Part shown: piece after piece, positions 1 through 14,600 of the stretch | Layout: each line of letters begins with the position of its first letter | Numbering within the stretch: position 1 is the first letter of the stretch | NCBI RefSeq assembly: GCF_020382885.2 | Contig: NC_058506.1 | Location: 8,534,318 to 8,598,317 of the forward strand | DNA from: Scatophagus argus | Taxonomy: Eukaryota; Chordata; Actinopteri; Scatophagidae | DNA length: 64,000 nucleotides | Reading direction: 5' to 3' | The notes under the pieces: model-generated | Database searches by the model: none | The model's input: only the letters and a program-made list of their open reading frames with translations | Told to the model about the DNA's origin: nothing | Position numbers and translations under genes: made by a program

Positions 1-2650
1 GAGGTTTTGTGGTTCACAAATTGCCAACTGTATCATTCAGGATCCTTTTGGATTTATTATCCCAGGTCTTGAGATATCCGTCTCTCAGATTTCAACCTTT
101 GGATAAAGATGGATTGAAGTTTCTTTCTGGAGCTCATGACATTGAGAAAAGCAATTTTACAGGAAGATATCTTTACAGAGCCTTTGTTCTGGCTGCTTTG
201 GGTATAAAACTTTCAGCACTCAACTACATTCTAGCAAAGAAAACGTTTTCAGCAGGAGGTACTACAGCAGAAATCACTACATCACTTTTGGGAAGTGAGG
301 CATTATGTTAATGTAATTTGAGTGAAATTTGTAGTTATTAGAAAGGGAAGCTTCTGTTTATGGAGAAAAGCTAGTTCTAGTGCACTGCAACAGCATTTGA
401 AAGGACAGTGGAAACTACACGAATTACAGTCTAGGGGGTCATATTCTCTGCTGCAAGTAACAGTGACACATTATCAAATCTCACTATGAGAATCGCAGCC
501 TATTCACGGCACGAAATTCACACCATGACCAATAATTAGTGAAGGTTTATAACAATATAACTAATTCCCATTCCGACAACTGTTTCTGTAATATTAACTT
601 GGCCTAAAGCATCTTTTCTCTTCTATTCAGGCTACAAGACCCTGTATACAACAGTGATAGGTTAGTCATTTATATAAGCTTATAATCAGTTGTTAGTCAG
701 CAATACTTATGTGAGACACTGTCATCATCATTTTTATACATACAAGTTAAACAAACATTTGGCATCTGGCAACAAATATTGTATAGGTGACCATACTACT
801 AAAGTTGGCATGTATTCACAAACACTAGTGTACATGAAAGACATTGTTGGATCTCCTCCATGCAGTCTGGTAAATAGCCGTGCATGTGCCAAGATACATA
901 TGATTTTCTCTGTGTGTACCTGACCACATACAAAAACTGAAATTTATCTTTAATTCTATGATAACACACATCTTCCCTGGTACAGCACTTTGCGTGTCCC
1001 AAATGAACATTATAAATCCACTCTGAAATTGTTTTTTAAGTGTATAAAAAAGTGTGTATTATTTTATAACTACTCAAAAAATAATTATGATTGAAAGATT
1101 AATGATCAGTATAACAAAATATTGTTTGCCCCCTCTGACAGGCAGAGGATATAATGCTGAGAGTAGTTTTTGAGAACCAAAGCCAACAGTGACCGTAAAT
1201 CCAACACATTCTGGATGTTTTACTGCAGAAGTACTGGTGGGAATAATAACACATGCTATATTAAAAAAACAAAACAAAACAAAAAAAACCCAAAAAACTG
1301 TGAACATGATTAGAGTGTGTGGTTGCACACACTAAGGCTGTTAACGCCTCATATCCTGACACAGTCATGTCTTGTTTCTTCAGATTACTGACACTACTGG
1401 TGGTCGGCTATACTGGCTGAACTAAAGAATTATTGTTCATGGTGAAACAAAACAGTTTGTGACTGGGAGGCCACAGTATGGTGGCTGCCATACAGTAGCC
1501 TGCTTTAAAACAATGCCCCTGCTGTAGGCCCTCTTGAACTTCCAAGAGCCCTGGTTTGGTGCCAGAGTGCAAATTCTCAAAACACATCTTTTATAATCTG
1601 GTCGACAGCAGGATAATGTGTTCTTGGCTGACACTAAGAGGACAACTAACCTGAAACCCTTCCCTAAAACTATAAATCTGAGAAATGTAGAAGGAACAGC
1701 TTATTTAAACTTGCAGAATTTTGTAACATGTTTGCATATCAAGGCTTGACTGTTTGGTGAACCCAGCCTATTGTTAGAGTGAACTGTTCCACATTCGTGC
1801 AGGACTCCCTGTTTTCTCTCTTCATCCCTCCTGGGGATCAAAGATTAGCTGAGGATATACAGTAGAAGGTTCACACTCTAGGCCCTCAGGTTTAAAAGGT
1901 CATTGCTTGGACATCAGTGGTCAAGTCCTCAAGATCACAAGTCTCCCATAATAGCAAGTTACATAAAGGGAAGGATTTTAGTAAGAAACTAATCTAATCT
2001 AGGTTTTGCAAAAGGCAGTGCAATACATCTTATGACCATAAATTAGTGTGTGTATCATCAGCCATGAAGGATTTCTCAGTGAGATAAGTTTTTTTTTTTC
2101 TTTTAAAGAAACAAACAAAAAAAATTAGCCTATATGCCTCAGCTCTGTTATGCTGAATTATGGAAAAGGACCTGTGACCATCTGAATTTCATAGATTTAC
2201 TTCCTGTTGTATTCAGGTGGTCAGATCTTTTAAGGTCTGACAAATTAGCACGAGCAATATCTACACATATGAGTGGATATAATATCTACACAAATGAGCA
2301 AGTGAAACAGAGCCCCCAGGGCTTCCACTCAACTGAAAGACATTAGTAATGCTAAATAACCTGGCAGTCCACGTAGTAAGACAGAGACAGAACAGAGATC
2401 GAGATCTTTAGTTAGTCTATACACACACCCACAATTTAGTGACACGGCCACTTCTGTAGGCATGAAGGTGTTGACTGTCAAAGTGGCTGTGCAGTCCACA
2501 GTTTGTCCACATCAGGAACAGAAAAAGTACATCTCAAGTGTCGACCAGGACACTTGGACAAAACAAGGGAACTATGTAGGGAACCTAAATTAATTAATGA
2601 AACACTCTGGTTTCTGTCGTACATCTGCTCCTGCAGGACCAGGTAACTTG
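1..2650. other. Downstream flank / probable 3' UTR of nectin3
   Basis: No coding exon is recognisable in this stretch. It lies immediately 3' of the nectin3 stop codon on the minus strand, so part of it is probably that gene's 3' UTR. I could not fix a polyadenylation site. An open frame at 9-311 (plus) has no ATG, starting at GTG, and resembles no family I know. The rest is AT-rich with short A-runs near 1262-1300 and 2091-2125. Confidence 0.4.
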
Positions 2651-5600
2651 TCAAACGTACCACTCCCTACGTGAGATGACGGACCCGTCTGTGTGAGAGA
2701 CATAGTCACCCTCAGGCCCGCTATCGTAGCAGTCATCTGACATGTAGGGGGAGCCGTTTCCCTGTGGTTTAGGTGAATGAGGGTATCTGGCACATCTCAC
2801 CTGCCGTGGACTAGAATACTGTGTGAGTTCACGCTGTGTGAGTTCACGCTGTGTGTGTTCCCGCTGTGTGTGTTCACGATGATGATTCTGCTGATGGCTG
2901 TGGTGACTACTCTCCCGCATAGCTCTGGTGTAACCATTAGAGGGATATTCCTCTCCGTTGTAGTTGCTATGGTGACGCCGGTCACGCTCATGTTTGAGCT
3001 GGCGGTCGCCCCACTCCTCTCTGTCGTGGTCCTGATGCTGGGAGCTGCTGCCAGCTTTGGTAGGGCGGAGCTCATGCTGCGTCTGGGCTTTCTGGAGGTC
3101 ATTGGTGCCCAGGTACTGCTTGGTGTAGTAGTTCCCGTGGAAGGTTTGCTGTTTCTGGAGGTAACACACGCCAACCAGAGACAGCAGCAGTAGCAGGAAC
3201 AAGGCCCCCCCCACAGCACCACCCACTATGGAGCCAAGATTACTCTCAGGTAAGGCTTCAAGTGTGGGAGAGCTGAAGAGGACATGGCGCTTTTCATCCA
3301 CTAAGGTGGAGGAGGCAAAGCCAGTTAGAACAGGAGCAGTAATGGTGGAGGGCATGGTGGGAGGATCTAATGGAGGGAAGGAGGGTGAGAGGGGAGTGGA
3401 GGGTGGAGGGGAGAGATGGACAGACAGAGAAGCAGAGAATGTCAATGCCAACTACATCAGCATTTTACTAATAGACAGAACATTAGGGATAGAACATTAG
3501 CTAAACTACCACACATACTAAACTATGGAGTACATGCGCACAGCAGCCTCATGTTTGCACTTCCAAGTCTTCAGTTTTATGAAAAAATGCTTTCTTTTTG
3601 AACCAAAACTTCAAAAATTAGGATTTGGTATTATGCGTTGACACAATTAACATATTAGATGATGGACAAAACAAAAAGTTAGTCACCAGCGGGGTCTGAG
3701 CAGTGCTTCCACTAAAATAAAGAGCATCGCATCTTTACATGAAACACTGCCACATCTCCTGCAAGGTTTTTGCAATTGTCACTTAATGTGTCTAACATTT
3801 TCATAGGATAAAACCCTCTGGTCACAGGCATCACAGATCTAAAAATGGCTTAGACAAGACTTAAACCTCTGACCAAATGCTGTATCTATTCATTGGCCAA
3901 AGCTGGCCACGTTCAATGTTCAATTACAATGAAGTTCAATGAAGTTCAATTACAGAAATATTTACAAATCCTTTGTAGACTGTTATTCTGCCAAAGCATT
4001 TTAGCATCCTTATTTGGAATTAAAACATTGAAATAAATACAAAATAATAAATATAAATAATAACTTTAGACTAAACAAGAGCAAATCAAAGGCCACTGAA
4101 GGCATCCTGTACACAAGAAAGAAAAACATTTAACTTGAACTTCAGTGAATGGATTGGGGTGCAACTACTACTAAGGAAGCTAACATGAAGGAGCCTTTCA
4201 ACGCATTTATGCATTTTCTAGTGTATTCATTCTGGCTGCCAGAGGCAGTGGTTTGCACCAATCAACACAGTCAGTTGTAACCAAGGTGACATATGCCAAT
4301 GTTTCTATACAGCCTGAACACTCAGGAAACATTACATATCCATCTTGTCACGACCACTCAAGTTCATCATATTATCTCCACGTCAGAAATAGCTCTGCGC
4401 TTCTGCTGCTTTCTTCTCTGCTGGTCTCATCACCTACAGCTTTCAGCTTCAGTGTGCCGGTGGTTGTGGAGGTCATTACAGTAATAGCTTGCAATGTTTT
4501 TAACCACCACTACCTGTAACACTTACTGAGCACAATTTTTGTAACAGTTCAGTTAATTTCTTGCTTTGCTGTCATGGGGAGTTTTTGGCAGCATAAACTC
4601 CCTGATTTGTGAATAATCACAGAAATAATCTTTGACTGAAACCCTTTGAAAACAAGTTTCTCAACTTTGTGGCCCTGGGGTCACAACACGCAGATGGAGC
4701 CGTAGGAGATCAGACTGACATATTGGTATGTGCCTGTCATATTTGTAGAAGAAATAAAAAGGAAACTGGATTAAAAGATATCAGCATTTCTATATATATA
4801 TACACACACTCAGTAGGTGACCAGTAGACTAAAGAGCCTTGTGTGCGGTAATGCAATCCAGCACTACAGTTGTAATTAATATTACCTTTGTGAATGTCAC
4901 TGCAGTTTTATTTGTTGCCGACACTGACTCAAAGAAGTGTTGCTTCAACCAAATTCAAATTTTGTAATTTAATTAGATCCAACAGTCCCAATAATTACCA
5001 ACGGGATGAATTAAATAGTTTTAATTACCGTTTGTTGATATTTAATCATACTAATATCATAGTTAAACTTACAGATGTGACCAAATGGTATGAGCACTTA
5101 AAAAGTGCATTATCAAATTATTTTAAATACTGCATTCTTGAATAGTATGAGAATGTGCATTTAGCACCCTTTTCTGTAAGTGTAATCATGCATTGCCACT
5201 ATTTCAGTACACCACTTTAGAGCACCAGTCTTAAAATGAAGTGGATTAGGGGTGATGCCCACAAAACAGAAAAGCCAAAAGCCATAGTGAGAACCAATGG
5301 AAAGAATGTGAGTTAAAAAGCTTTAATGATGCTGCAAAATTGCTCTGCCGATTTAACCCTGGTGCCAAGCCAGATGTGAGGAAAAGATTCACATCTGAGA
5401 GATGACGAATGTGAACCTGAAGGTTTTTAAGTCTCCAAGTATATGAATTGTACAACTCCATGCAGAAGCAGTGAACTCAAAGCACAACCACAGCAACACT
5501 CACAACGAAGGGTATGCCAACACGTGTAAGCTTCCACACACGCGTACAGGTCCTCTCAAAGGAAAATGAAATATGGATGATAAATAATAAATAGAGTTGA

Positions 5601-8600
5601 AAAGAACCAGTTAATGTTTTATGAATCTGGGACATCATCTCACAGTCAGACTGCAAGCTTTTGACTCTTACTGCATGGCACATGCAGAAATAAAAGAAAC
5701 ATGGAAAGGAAGAGAGACGTAATAGAAAATCACATCTTAATCAGAACTTCATTCAGGAAGAGAGCCTCCTCAAACGAGACAGAATTTGTGAAACCAGAGG
5801 AACATGCTCCTCATACACAACAGAAAGACATGACATACTTAGATACCAAGAGGACAAAGCAGAGGCAGAGCACTGTGGTCCTAAGATGACTTAAATATTT
5901 GCAGCTGTTTGGAACAGGAACTCCCCTTTTGAACATCTGGGGACCCAATGTTAATCACAGCTAATCAGCATGCAATTAAGACTAAATGAAATGGTCCAAT
6001 ATTATCAGTGCCAACACAATGTATCACGGGTGAATGCTTGATAGACTAGTCAGTATACAGAATGGGCAAGAGTGATACAGTGTCACATTTCAGCTTGAAG
6101 GACAATGTCACAGGCAGCGATACCCTCTATGACGTGCATGCACGCACACAGTGCTTCCTAAGGGAAGAGCAGGCAATAGGAGTCAGCTGTGTTCTGGCGA
6201 CCATACTCCTCTCACCTTGTATGAGAATGCGCACATCCCGACTGCGGAGGTTGATGTCATTGGCAACCTCACACCTGTAAACTCCAGAGTCATTCCGCTG
6301 GAGGGGACGCAGGAAGAGCAAAGTGCTGTTCACAATTTCCACCCCTTCTGGCATTTCACTGTCCAATCTATGACGCACAAAAGATGCAAACATTTAGACA
6401 AACACTCTCACAGCAAGTGTCCTGTGGTGTGATCATGTGACATGTTATTTGGACTATATGATAAATAATGAAACGATGACTTGAAAGTTTTGGATGAGTA
6501 AAAGACACAAGATCACACACACCTGATCCATCTGAAGTGATGAGCCGGTGGGTTTGCGTTGGCTTTGCATGTCATTTGAACATTTTCCCGCCCTACATAC
6601 CAGTCTCCATCATAGCCCACAACTGAGATATCAGGAGCAACTACAGACAGGAGAAAGGAAAAAAGAGACAGATATCACTAACAGATTGAGATATCATTCT
6701 AAACTGACTATAAACCTGGAAAACAACCTCAGAAAATAGTGTTCAAGGTAGGTTTTCATATTCTAAAAATTTGCTGCAATATTACATTCACAGTTCTGGC
6801 AGCTGCTCTGGTTTACATCAGAAAAAACATGCAAGATGAACGCTTGCTTGGTTTGTGGGCAGTGTTACATGGAGTGTGAGTTTGGTGGTGACCTAGGGGA
6901 GTGATAATCAACTGGCAGCCCACAGGCCCATTCTGGCCACTAGAATATTGATGAATTCAGAAAATGTGCATATCTAACATTACTCAGCAGTGGAAGAGGC
7001 CCAGTCAATTAGCTTTCAAATCCCTGGCAATGGGCCAAAAAGTCTGTAATTCATAGTTCACTTGTTCTACACAATGAGATGATTCTCCAACTCCATCCTC
7101 TCTACTCCATGGACCCACCATCAACCCTCTTGGCTAACAGGATGGATAGTCCCTGAAGCTGACAGCAGCACACTGGCCACACTACAGGAGGTAACTGCAC
7201 AGTTGTTGGAGAACCACTAAGCTTGTCCTTTAGACGCACAAGGTGTCACTTGGGCTTTCAGACTAGTATTTTTGTTTGCTTCCTGAGATCCTGGATTAGA
7301 GTTTCCTGTTTATAAGGACTCATTCATTAGCTGAACTGTTGATTTTGTATCAAGCACTGACTGCCCTCTTGCTGGAGGTCTGAGAGCATTTTCTAATTAT
7401 GTATATAATTCTTGTAGGAGTCTGTTCATACTGATGCAGGATAATAAAATAACATTAATTTATAAGAAATATCTCTAGGAAATATTAAACAATAGTAGGT
7501 TAATTAGACCTAAATAAATAGAATTACTTTTTATTTCAAAGCCAGCCACCCCAACGGATTTGATTTGAAAAATTCTGGCCCTTGGATGTCGTCGATGATG
7601 GCCTAGAGACAAAAGCCTGTGTCCTCTAAATATGCACTGACAGTGTGTTCACATGAAAATTCGAGCATCAAGCTTACATTCAAAGTTAATGCAAAACATA
7701 GTATGGTGCACGGAGAAGCAAATGGTTACTTTCACAATTTTTAACCAAATCAACACTTTTCCTCAACAGTTATCATGGGGTTTTTGACAGCGACCTATTT
7801 ATCTGCATTGTTCCATACTTTGTTTTATTAATAAACTTAAAATATCAAAGCTGTTGCCACCTGTCACAAAACAGTAAACCAGACCAAAGTTAAATGTATC
7901 GGCCAATGAAATTTTCTGTGAAGTTTTTAACCCCTTTCACCAGTCTATCTGTAGCTGTGACTCAGAGAACCGTTTGTAGCCCACAAGGTACACGGCAGTG
8001 TTACAGCTATGGGGGCTTAGTGACAGAAAACATTTTTACTTTTGACAGTTTAGGGGCACACACATGTACTGACATAGAAAAACCTAAAGAAGTACAAAAT
8101 CTGAACAAAAATGAAATAAATGAAAAAGGAAAATAAAAACACCAAGGACAAGCTTACTTAGACCATATTTAATACCTGTATGCATCCTCCATGGATTGTC
8201 CTTGATTTCATCTGTCAATTCACTTGTTTTCGAAAGTGAACTGTTGCTGAAGTGCTTCAAATGAATCAGATGCCAACACTGAACAAGGTCTCACATAGTC
8301 AACTGCCTGACTTCATGTATTTCTAAGTACTGCACTTAAATGTCAAAATAAAGTAAAGAAAGAGAGTAATTCAATAGCTGCTCTGTTGGTCCCCCCTTCA
8401 GTTCACAGCTGGGTCTTTAACCAAAAAAAACAAAAAAAAAACCCCAAAAAACACTCCATATTACGCTGTATACTGTACTGCCTCTATTCACTTTAGGCTC
8501 ACAAGTTTATTCTGACTGTTTCAATGATGTGTTAAATAGAGCAAATGAAAGGCTTACACTGGACATTGAGCTGGTAGGGGATTCTGAAGTCACTCTGCAG

Positions 8601-11600
8601 AGCTGGGTGGCGGACCACACAGGTCAGTGTGTGGCCTTGAATGTGACGTGTGGGCTGCCAGAGGTAGCGCACTTGTGTGCTGGTCGTGCCGTTGACTTCG
8701 TCAAATAGCTGCACTTCTGACTGTCCAAAAAGGTTGGACTCCCAGGACACCTCAGCAGGGGGTCGGGCCCGCTCAGCAATGCAGGTGGCCACCACAGTAT
8801 CATTGCCCCCATCGATCAGGGGAGTTGAACCCGCAGACACGTAGACCTTCGGCTCCACTGTGATTCAGAGCATGAGCAAAGATAAGTAAGGGGTAGGGGT
8901 GGGGGTGGTTTGAAACGTTAGAATTCCAAGAGTCATCTGAGGTATTTCCAGTGTCTAAATGGTTAACAGTACTTTTCAGTTTTATCAAGTTTAGTTTTAC
9001 TGCATTCTCCCACTTTTGTCTTTTCACTGCAACACAAACTAACCCATCAGCTGCAGCTCTAGTCACCGCTGTGATCTCTTCTGTGAAAAAGGATTGAATG
9101 AGTACACACGCACACACACACAGTTTGTGCAGCAGCAGTGATCAAATGTAAACAAAAAGGGTGATCACTACAGCAAATTAAAAAACACAGGACTAGAACC
9201 TGCCATAGTTCGTCATTAAGCACAAAGACTGATGTTAGACAATGGCTAAATCTGAAAAAATGCTGTAAGAGTCGTTGCTGTCCCTCTCTCATTTTTTACT
9301 GTGCTGACTGTGACGTGTTCAGTATGTTACAAAGAAAAAAACTGTTTCACATGTATGCATGCATGTATGTAATGCATTCCAGGGGAACAAAAGTTGCATT
9401 GCACTGAACAACAACTTCATTCTCACCTTGAGTTATATAAAATACTTTAATCAATGCTGTAAAATTGATTTCAACCATATTGTCCAGCCCCAACTATTCA
9501 GTTTCATTTTGATTGTCACAAAAGTCTAATCAGACTAACTGATTAAGTTTCAGCTGCATTTGACATTACTTACAGAAACAGATCTTGAAAATAGTTGGAC
9601 TTGTTACACAGAAGAACACATATGTAAATAGACATTCTTACCTAGTACATTGACAGTAGTTGTGGCTTGAGTGTTTCCCAGAGGAAATGTTGCAACCTTA
9701 CAGGTATAGACCCCGACATCAGAAAAGCCCACATTTTCCAGTATGATGGTGGCATCGTGAGAGGAGGGTGAGCGAAAATATAAGCGATGGAGAAACTCCG
9801 GGGGGATGGAGATGCCAAACAGTGGGTTGTAGACAGCCACTGTGACAGAGCCTGTAGGGAGACGGCGCTCCCAGGAACTCTGAGTAAGAGTGAGGTTTGC
9901 ACCCACTTCCACGCCACACTCTAATGTCACATTCTTTCCCAGCACAGCATTCACCCTCTGAGGTACCACCACCTGGCTGCAGCACACACCTGCCAAAGAC
10001 ACACACAAATAACAAAACTTCAAGCACAGTCATGTTTATTTGCAAACAGGTTTTAGTAATTTATCTGAATTGGAGGTTAACAGCATTTAAAGTATAGCTT
10101 TGACTGTTCAAACCTTTAAGATTATGTCCACTTCTTTTGAAGTTTATTATCTGACTTTAAATGCTTTAAATGCTTAACTTTGTTAATTCAGATGAGATCA
10201 TCTAGAGGGGAAAATTCACTGCCAACAAAATATACTTAGTGTTGAACATTACTAACATTACTTAATATCTTCAGACCTGAACGAATAATCTAGATTTTAA
10301 TAGCTAGTCTTTTTTAGTCTTTAAATGATACAAGTACATAAATTCCACTTTGTATGAATATCAGAGCTGAAACAACTACCCAGAAGAAAATTAATTGCTG
10401 CAGTTGTTTACATTTTTTTTGCTGTTTATTTTCTGTTGACCGACTAAACAATTCATTGAAAAGTTTTGCAGGTTCAAGCTTGCTGCTTTTCTGTGTTTTA
10501 GATAAATTTTAAGTTGAAAATCTCTGCTTGGTCTAAAAATATTTAAAAGGGTCACTCCCTGTAATTGCATTTGGACATTTCACAGACTTAAATGAATAAA
10601 TAAATAAATAAAAAATTATGAATTCTGGCAGAAAATAAATGCATAATTTTACTATATTCAATGGCAGATATAAAATTTTCTATTTTAAAATGTCAGATGG
10701 GATTTTGAGAGCAGATGAGTCATCAGTTCTGGCTGGCAAAGCAAGAATACCATGATAGCATCAGTGAGTGAAGAGTATTTTTGGTGTTACCTACGACGTC
10801 AATCGTCAAAAAAAAAAGAAAAAAAAAAGAAAAGAAAAGAAAAAAATAGAAAAAAAAAGTTCAGTACCAGCTGACATCTGTGGGTATCAGACTGGAATCA
10901 AAGCTTGATGCAACCACAGCAGGCATCAGGCTTTTGAACAAATTCAACACAGCTGACCGTGTAACTGAGTGCTCCATTGATGAATTTGTTTGGTCTCTAT
11001 AGCTTCTCTCCTCCCGACCTGAATTTGGGAATTAAAAGCAGGCTGTCTGTATGTCCTTTGTCCAAATATAATCAATACGTGCACTCTGTCACCTGCACTT
11101 GTCAGGCACGTCTCAAAAGCAAGAAAGCTCAACATCGTGTTAAGGAGAGTCATAGGGATTGTGAAGAGAGTAGGCAGAAAAAAAAAACACGATGGGAAGA
11201 GATATGCTAACGCAAGGGTGACATCATCAATGAAGGAAGAAAAAGAAGGCTGAGAAGAAGGAGGGACAGCAGCAGTCACATCACAACATCACAAAAGTGA
11301 GGCGAAATGCATCGCCAGGATTCCGGTACACAACACAGGGGAATTACGTTACTGATTTAGAAAAGACAATATAACCCTGCAAAGCTGCCAAAGCCCTCAA
11401 ACAGATCACTAATTGCAACAAGCTGCCAGCAGGAAGACATCATCATAAATCAAAACCTGCTGCGCTGCTTGGCAACTGACTGCAAATATTCTATTGTTGT
11501 TTTGCCAAAAGCCGCTCTTCCTCCAGTCTCCCTGAAAAAGACCATGTCCTCAAATATTAGCACGGCAGAAGTTTCCCTGCCCCAAAGTATAAAGAACAAC

Positions 11601-14600
11601 CGTCTATTTTTGCACCTTTTCAGGGTAAGTACAAGGTTCAGGGACTGCACATAATGACAAATATCTAATTAGAACTAATCATTTGTCACAGTTTGACACA
11701 GCAAACTTGTAACAAATTTTATTGTTGGCTAGGATAGAGCTGTAAATAAACATAAACCAAATGTTCAAACACGTCTTTCAAATCTTGGTAGCACATTTTT
11801 TGCAGAGTAGGTATCATGAGTCATCATATCGCTCATACAGAAGAAGGGCAGCAGTGTAACAGTGGGGGGGGAATGTCAGCTGCATTTCTGTAGCACTATT
11901 TCTGAATTTATGTGCTATTTAGTCTATGCACTGGTTTCAGTTTGCACTCAAACACATGGGTGCACAAACACAAAGAAATTATGCTATACACAGATTAGTA
12001 AATCAGCTAAAATAAATCAACTGATCACAAAAACATTGCATTGTGTTGACCCAAAGTTGACCCAACCCACAGATTTACTCTGGATTAAAATGATAAATTC
12101 ACATTTGCATCTAATAGTTGGGTGTCGATTAGTTTTTGTTCACTGTAATCATTCCTCTTTTTCACACTGGTCTTTAAGTGATCCCTTTTTAATGTGCTTC
12201 CAATGGAAGTGATTGGGGAAAAAAATCTGTGGTCCTCATTCTGTACAAAAATGCAGAACATGACAATATGAGTATTTGAGGTAGCCAAATCAATTTGATA
12301 TTATCCAAAGTTGCAATACCTGTAGTGTAGAATTCCTTCTTTGTGTTTCACAGTGTCACTGTGGAGGCACAAAGGAGGAATTCTGCACTAAAAAGATTGA
12401 AACTTTGGATGACTATCCACTTGATTTAGCTAACTGAGACTGCTGAGGACTAATATTAGCTTCAAATAAAGTTTGGAGTGCTTTCTGCACAGATCAAGGA
12501 CTGGATTTTGTCCCTCATCATTTTCATTAAGAAGCATATAAGGAAGGGATCTTTTAATGGCCAGTAAACAGCTTACAGCGAGAAAAAAAAAAAAAAACAA
12601 CACATGTGGGTACCTGACTATTGTTTAAAAAAGTTGAAAAATGTCAAGCTACTCTTTACTCCATAAGACAAGATAAGCTTGACAAGCAAAGATCAGTTTC
12701 ATTTCCACTAGTGCATCCCATAATACACTCAGCTAATCTAAAAGGCAGGAGAAACTATTCTTTGTTTTTGACAGACTGAAACAAGTGAATATCAATTAAA
12801 TATTATTTGAGTAAGAAATATGGGTTAAAAAAACTATTTAGACTGATTCTGTTGACAAATAGTACTCAAACTCTTGTATCTCTTATACATTTCTTCAAAA
12901 TATTTGTTCACATGAATAAGTCATTGGCTGAACTACAAAACAAAGTTTTCACTTACATGTTACTGGGAGTTGCTGGCTGCCATCTGAGGCAAGTTTCTCT
13001 GTCAAACTAAACTATGACAAGGCTACACTTTGTGGTGGTGGACCAATCTAGATCTGCTTTTAATAATTAATCAAAAGTCTGACTGCATGTGTATTTTCCC
13101 CCCAAACATACTGTTAGTCTACAGTAGGTAATACATAGTTGACTCACTTATGGAGGGCAAATAGATATATTATAGCATATTATAGAAAGACTGTATTGTA
13201 ACTGAGGGTCAGGGGGAGCAAATGTTAGCAACTTTCCCCATGTCACTAAATGGTCAAAGTGTTTAAGGTATTTACAATTTGGTTTCTTTAGGAAACATTC
13301 TTTTGATTTTTAAACCACTAGATGACCATGAGAATAGCCCCTCCACAACACATGACATAAAATATGAGAGCTGACACATCAGGTCAGCACTGTTTACCCA
13401 ATTATGGTTTTGAGGACCAGTACGCAGAAATCCCAGACAGACTGGTTGGATTGTTTGAAAAAGCCATCAGTTGAAGAGCCATGCTAAATTATACGGAGGT
13501 TAACAACTTCGAATGTAAAAATGTAATGCAAAAAGTCCCTAGTTAATGTTTTCTACTGGGTCCCCTCTACACAAGTGATTAATTCAGGTGATTAAGTAAG
13601 CAGGCAGTGAAGAGCGAACACATTTAAATAAACTGGTACTTAATTGCAGATGCTGTGCATGTTGTGACGAATGCCCCATGGCCAGGTGTAGCAGGCATTA
13701 ACAGGCATTCCTTCAAAAAATTAATTGGAAAAAATACAAAATTAACCACGAAAGTGGAGACAGAGACACACTGCTGCCTAGTAATGCACAGTATTTGTTC
13801 TTCCTTTTAAGCAAAAAAAAAAAACTGTTTAAACATGAAATGCCACTCTGGAATTCAGACAGCAATGACTCTTTGACACCCTACAAAAGATCCTGTTTTG
13901 AGTAGTAAGCTAATTTCACAACTTGCTTTACTTGTCATAAGCCTAGATGGCAAAAGATAACAGCATGGTAAGAGGAAGGAAAGAAGCATTTTTCCTGCAC
14001 TGAATTTGTAATGAAGGAGGTATAGTGACTGTATTAAATTTTTATTGGCGACACGATGACAACCTTACATAAGCATGCCCTCGTTTTCTTCAACTCAGAA
14101 TAAAAAAGTGACGAGAATAAGGGCAAAGTCTATCTGATCTTTTATGCAGTCTGTCTTGACATACTCATATGAGTGTTTTCTCTCTTCTTGTGCTTTCAGA
14201 GACAAAGAAAAAAAATGCTTTAAGTTCTTGCAATCCTTGTACCCTCAAAGAGAGCAGCTACTGTAGACGCTTTCAGTTCGGTTTGCAAATGCAACACAAT
14301 GTCTCATTCACACACACACACACAGGAGAAAACAGATTATAGATATCCTGGCATCAAGGACACATTGCTCCCTGGGGACACTGCTGCTCGTTCTCACTTT
14401 AGTCAATATTACCTTCACATGCACCACTTATGTGGCAGCAAGTGTATTAATATGAGTGTCTTGCCAGAGGGCAGCGTGTCTCGTTAAAAGTGGAAAGCAG
14501 AACATAAACGGTGATGTGTTATGGTGGAAGTGTCAGAGTCAGCTGCGCAGGTCATGACAGAAAGGAACTGAATGGCCGTTTGACAGCGTGGCTTATCAGA

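Noticed and set aside
9-311. 100-codon open frame at the left edge
   Set aside because: It has no ATG, no recognisable domain and lies in the expected 3' flank of nectin3. No splice context links it to a gene.
2777-3193. 138-codon plus-strand open frame
   Set aside because: It is antisense to the nectin3 membrane and tail exon, and its composition mirrors that exon.
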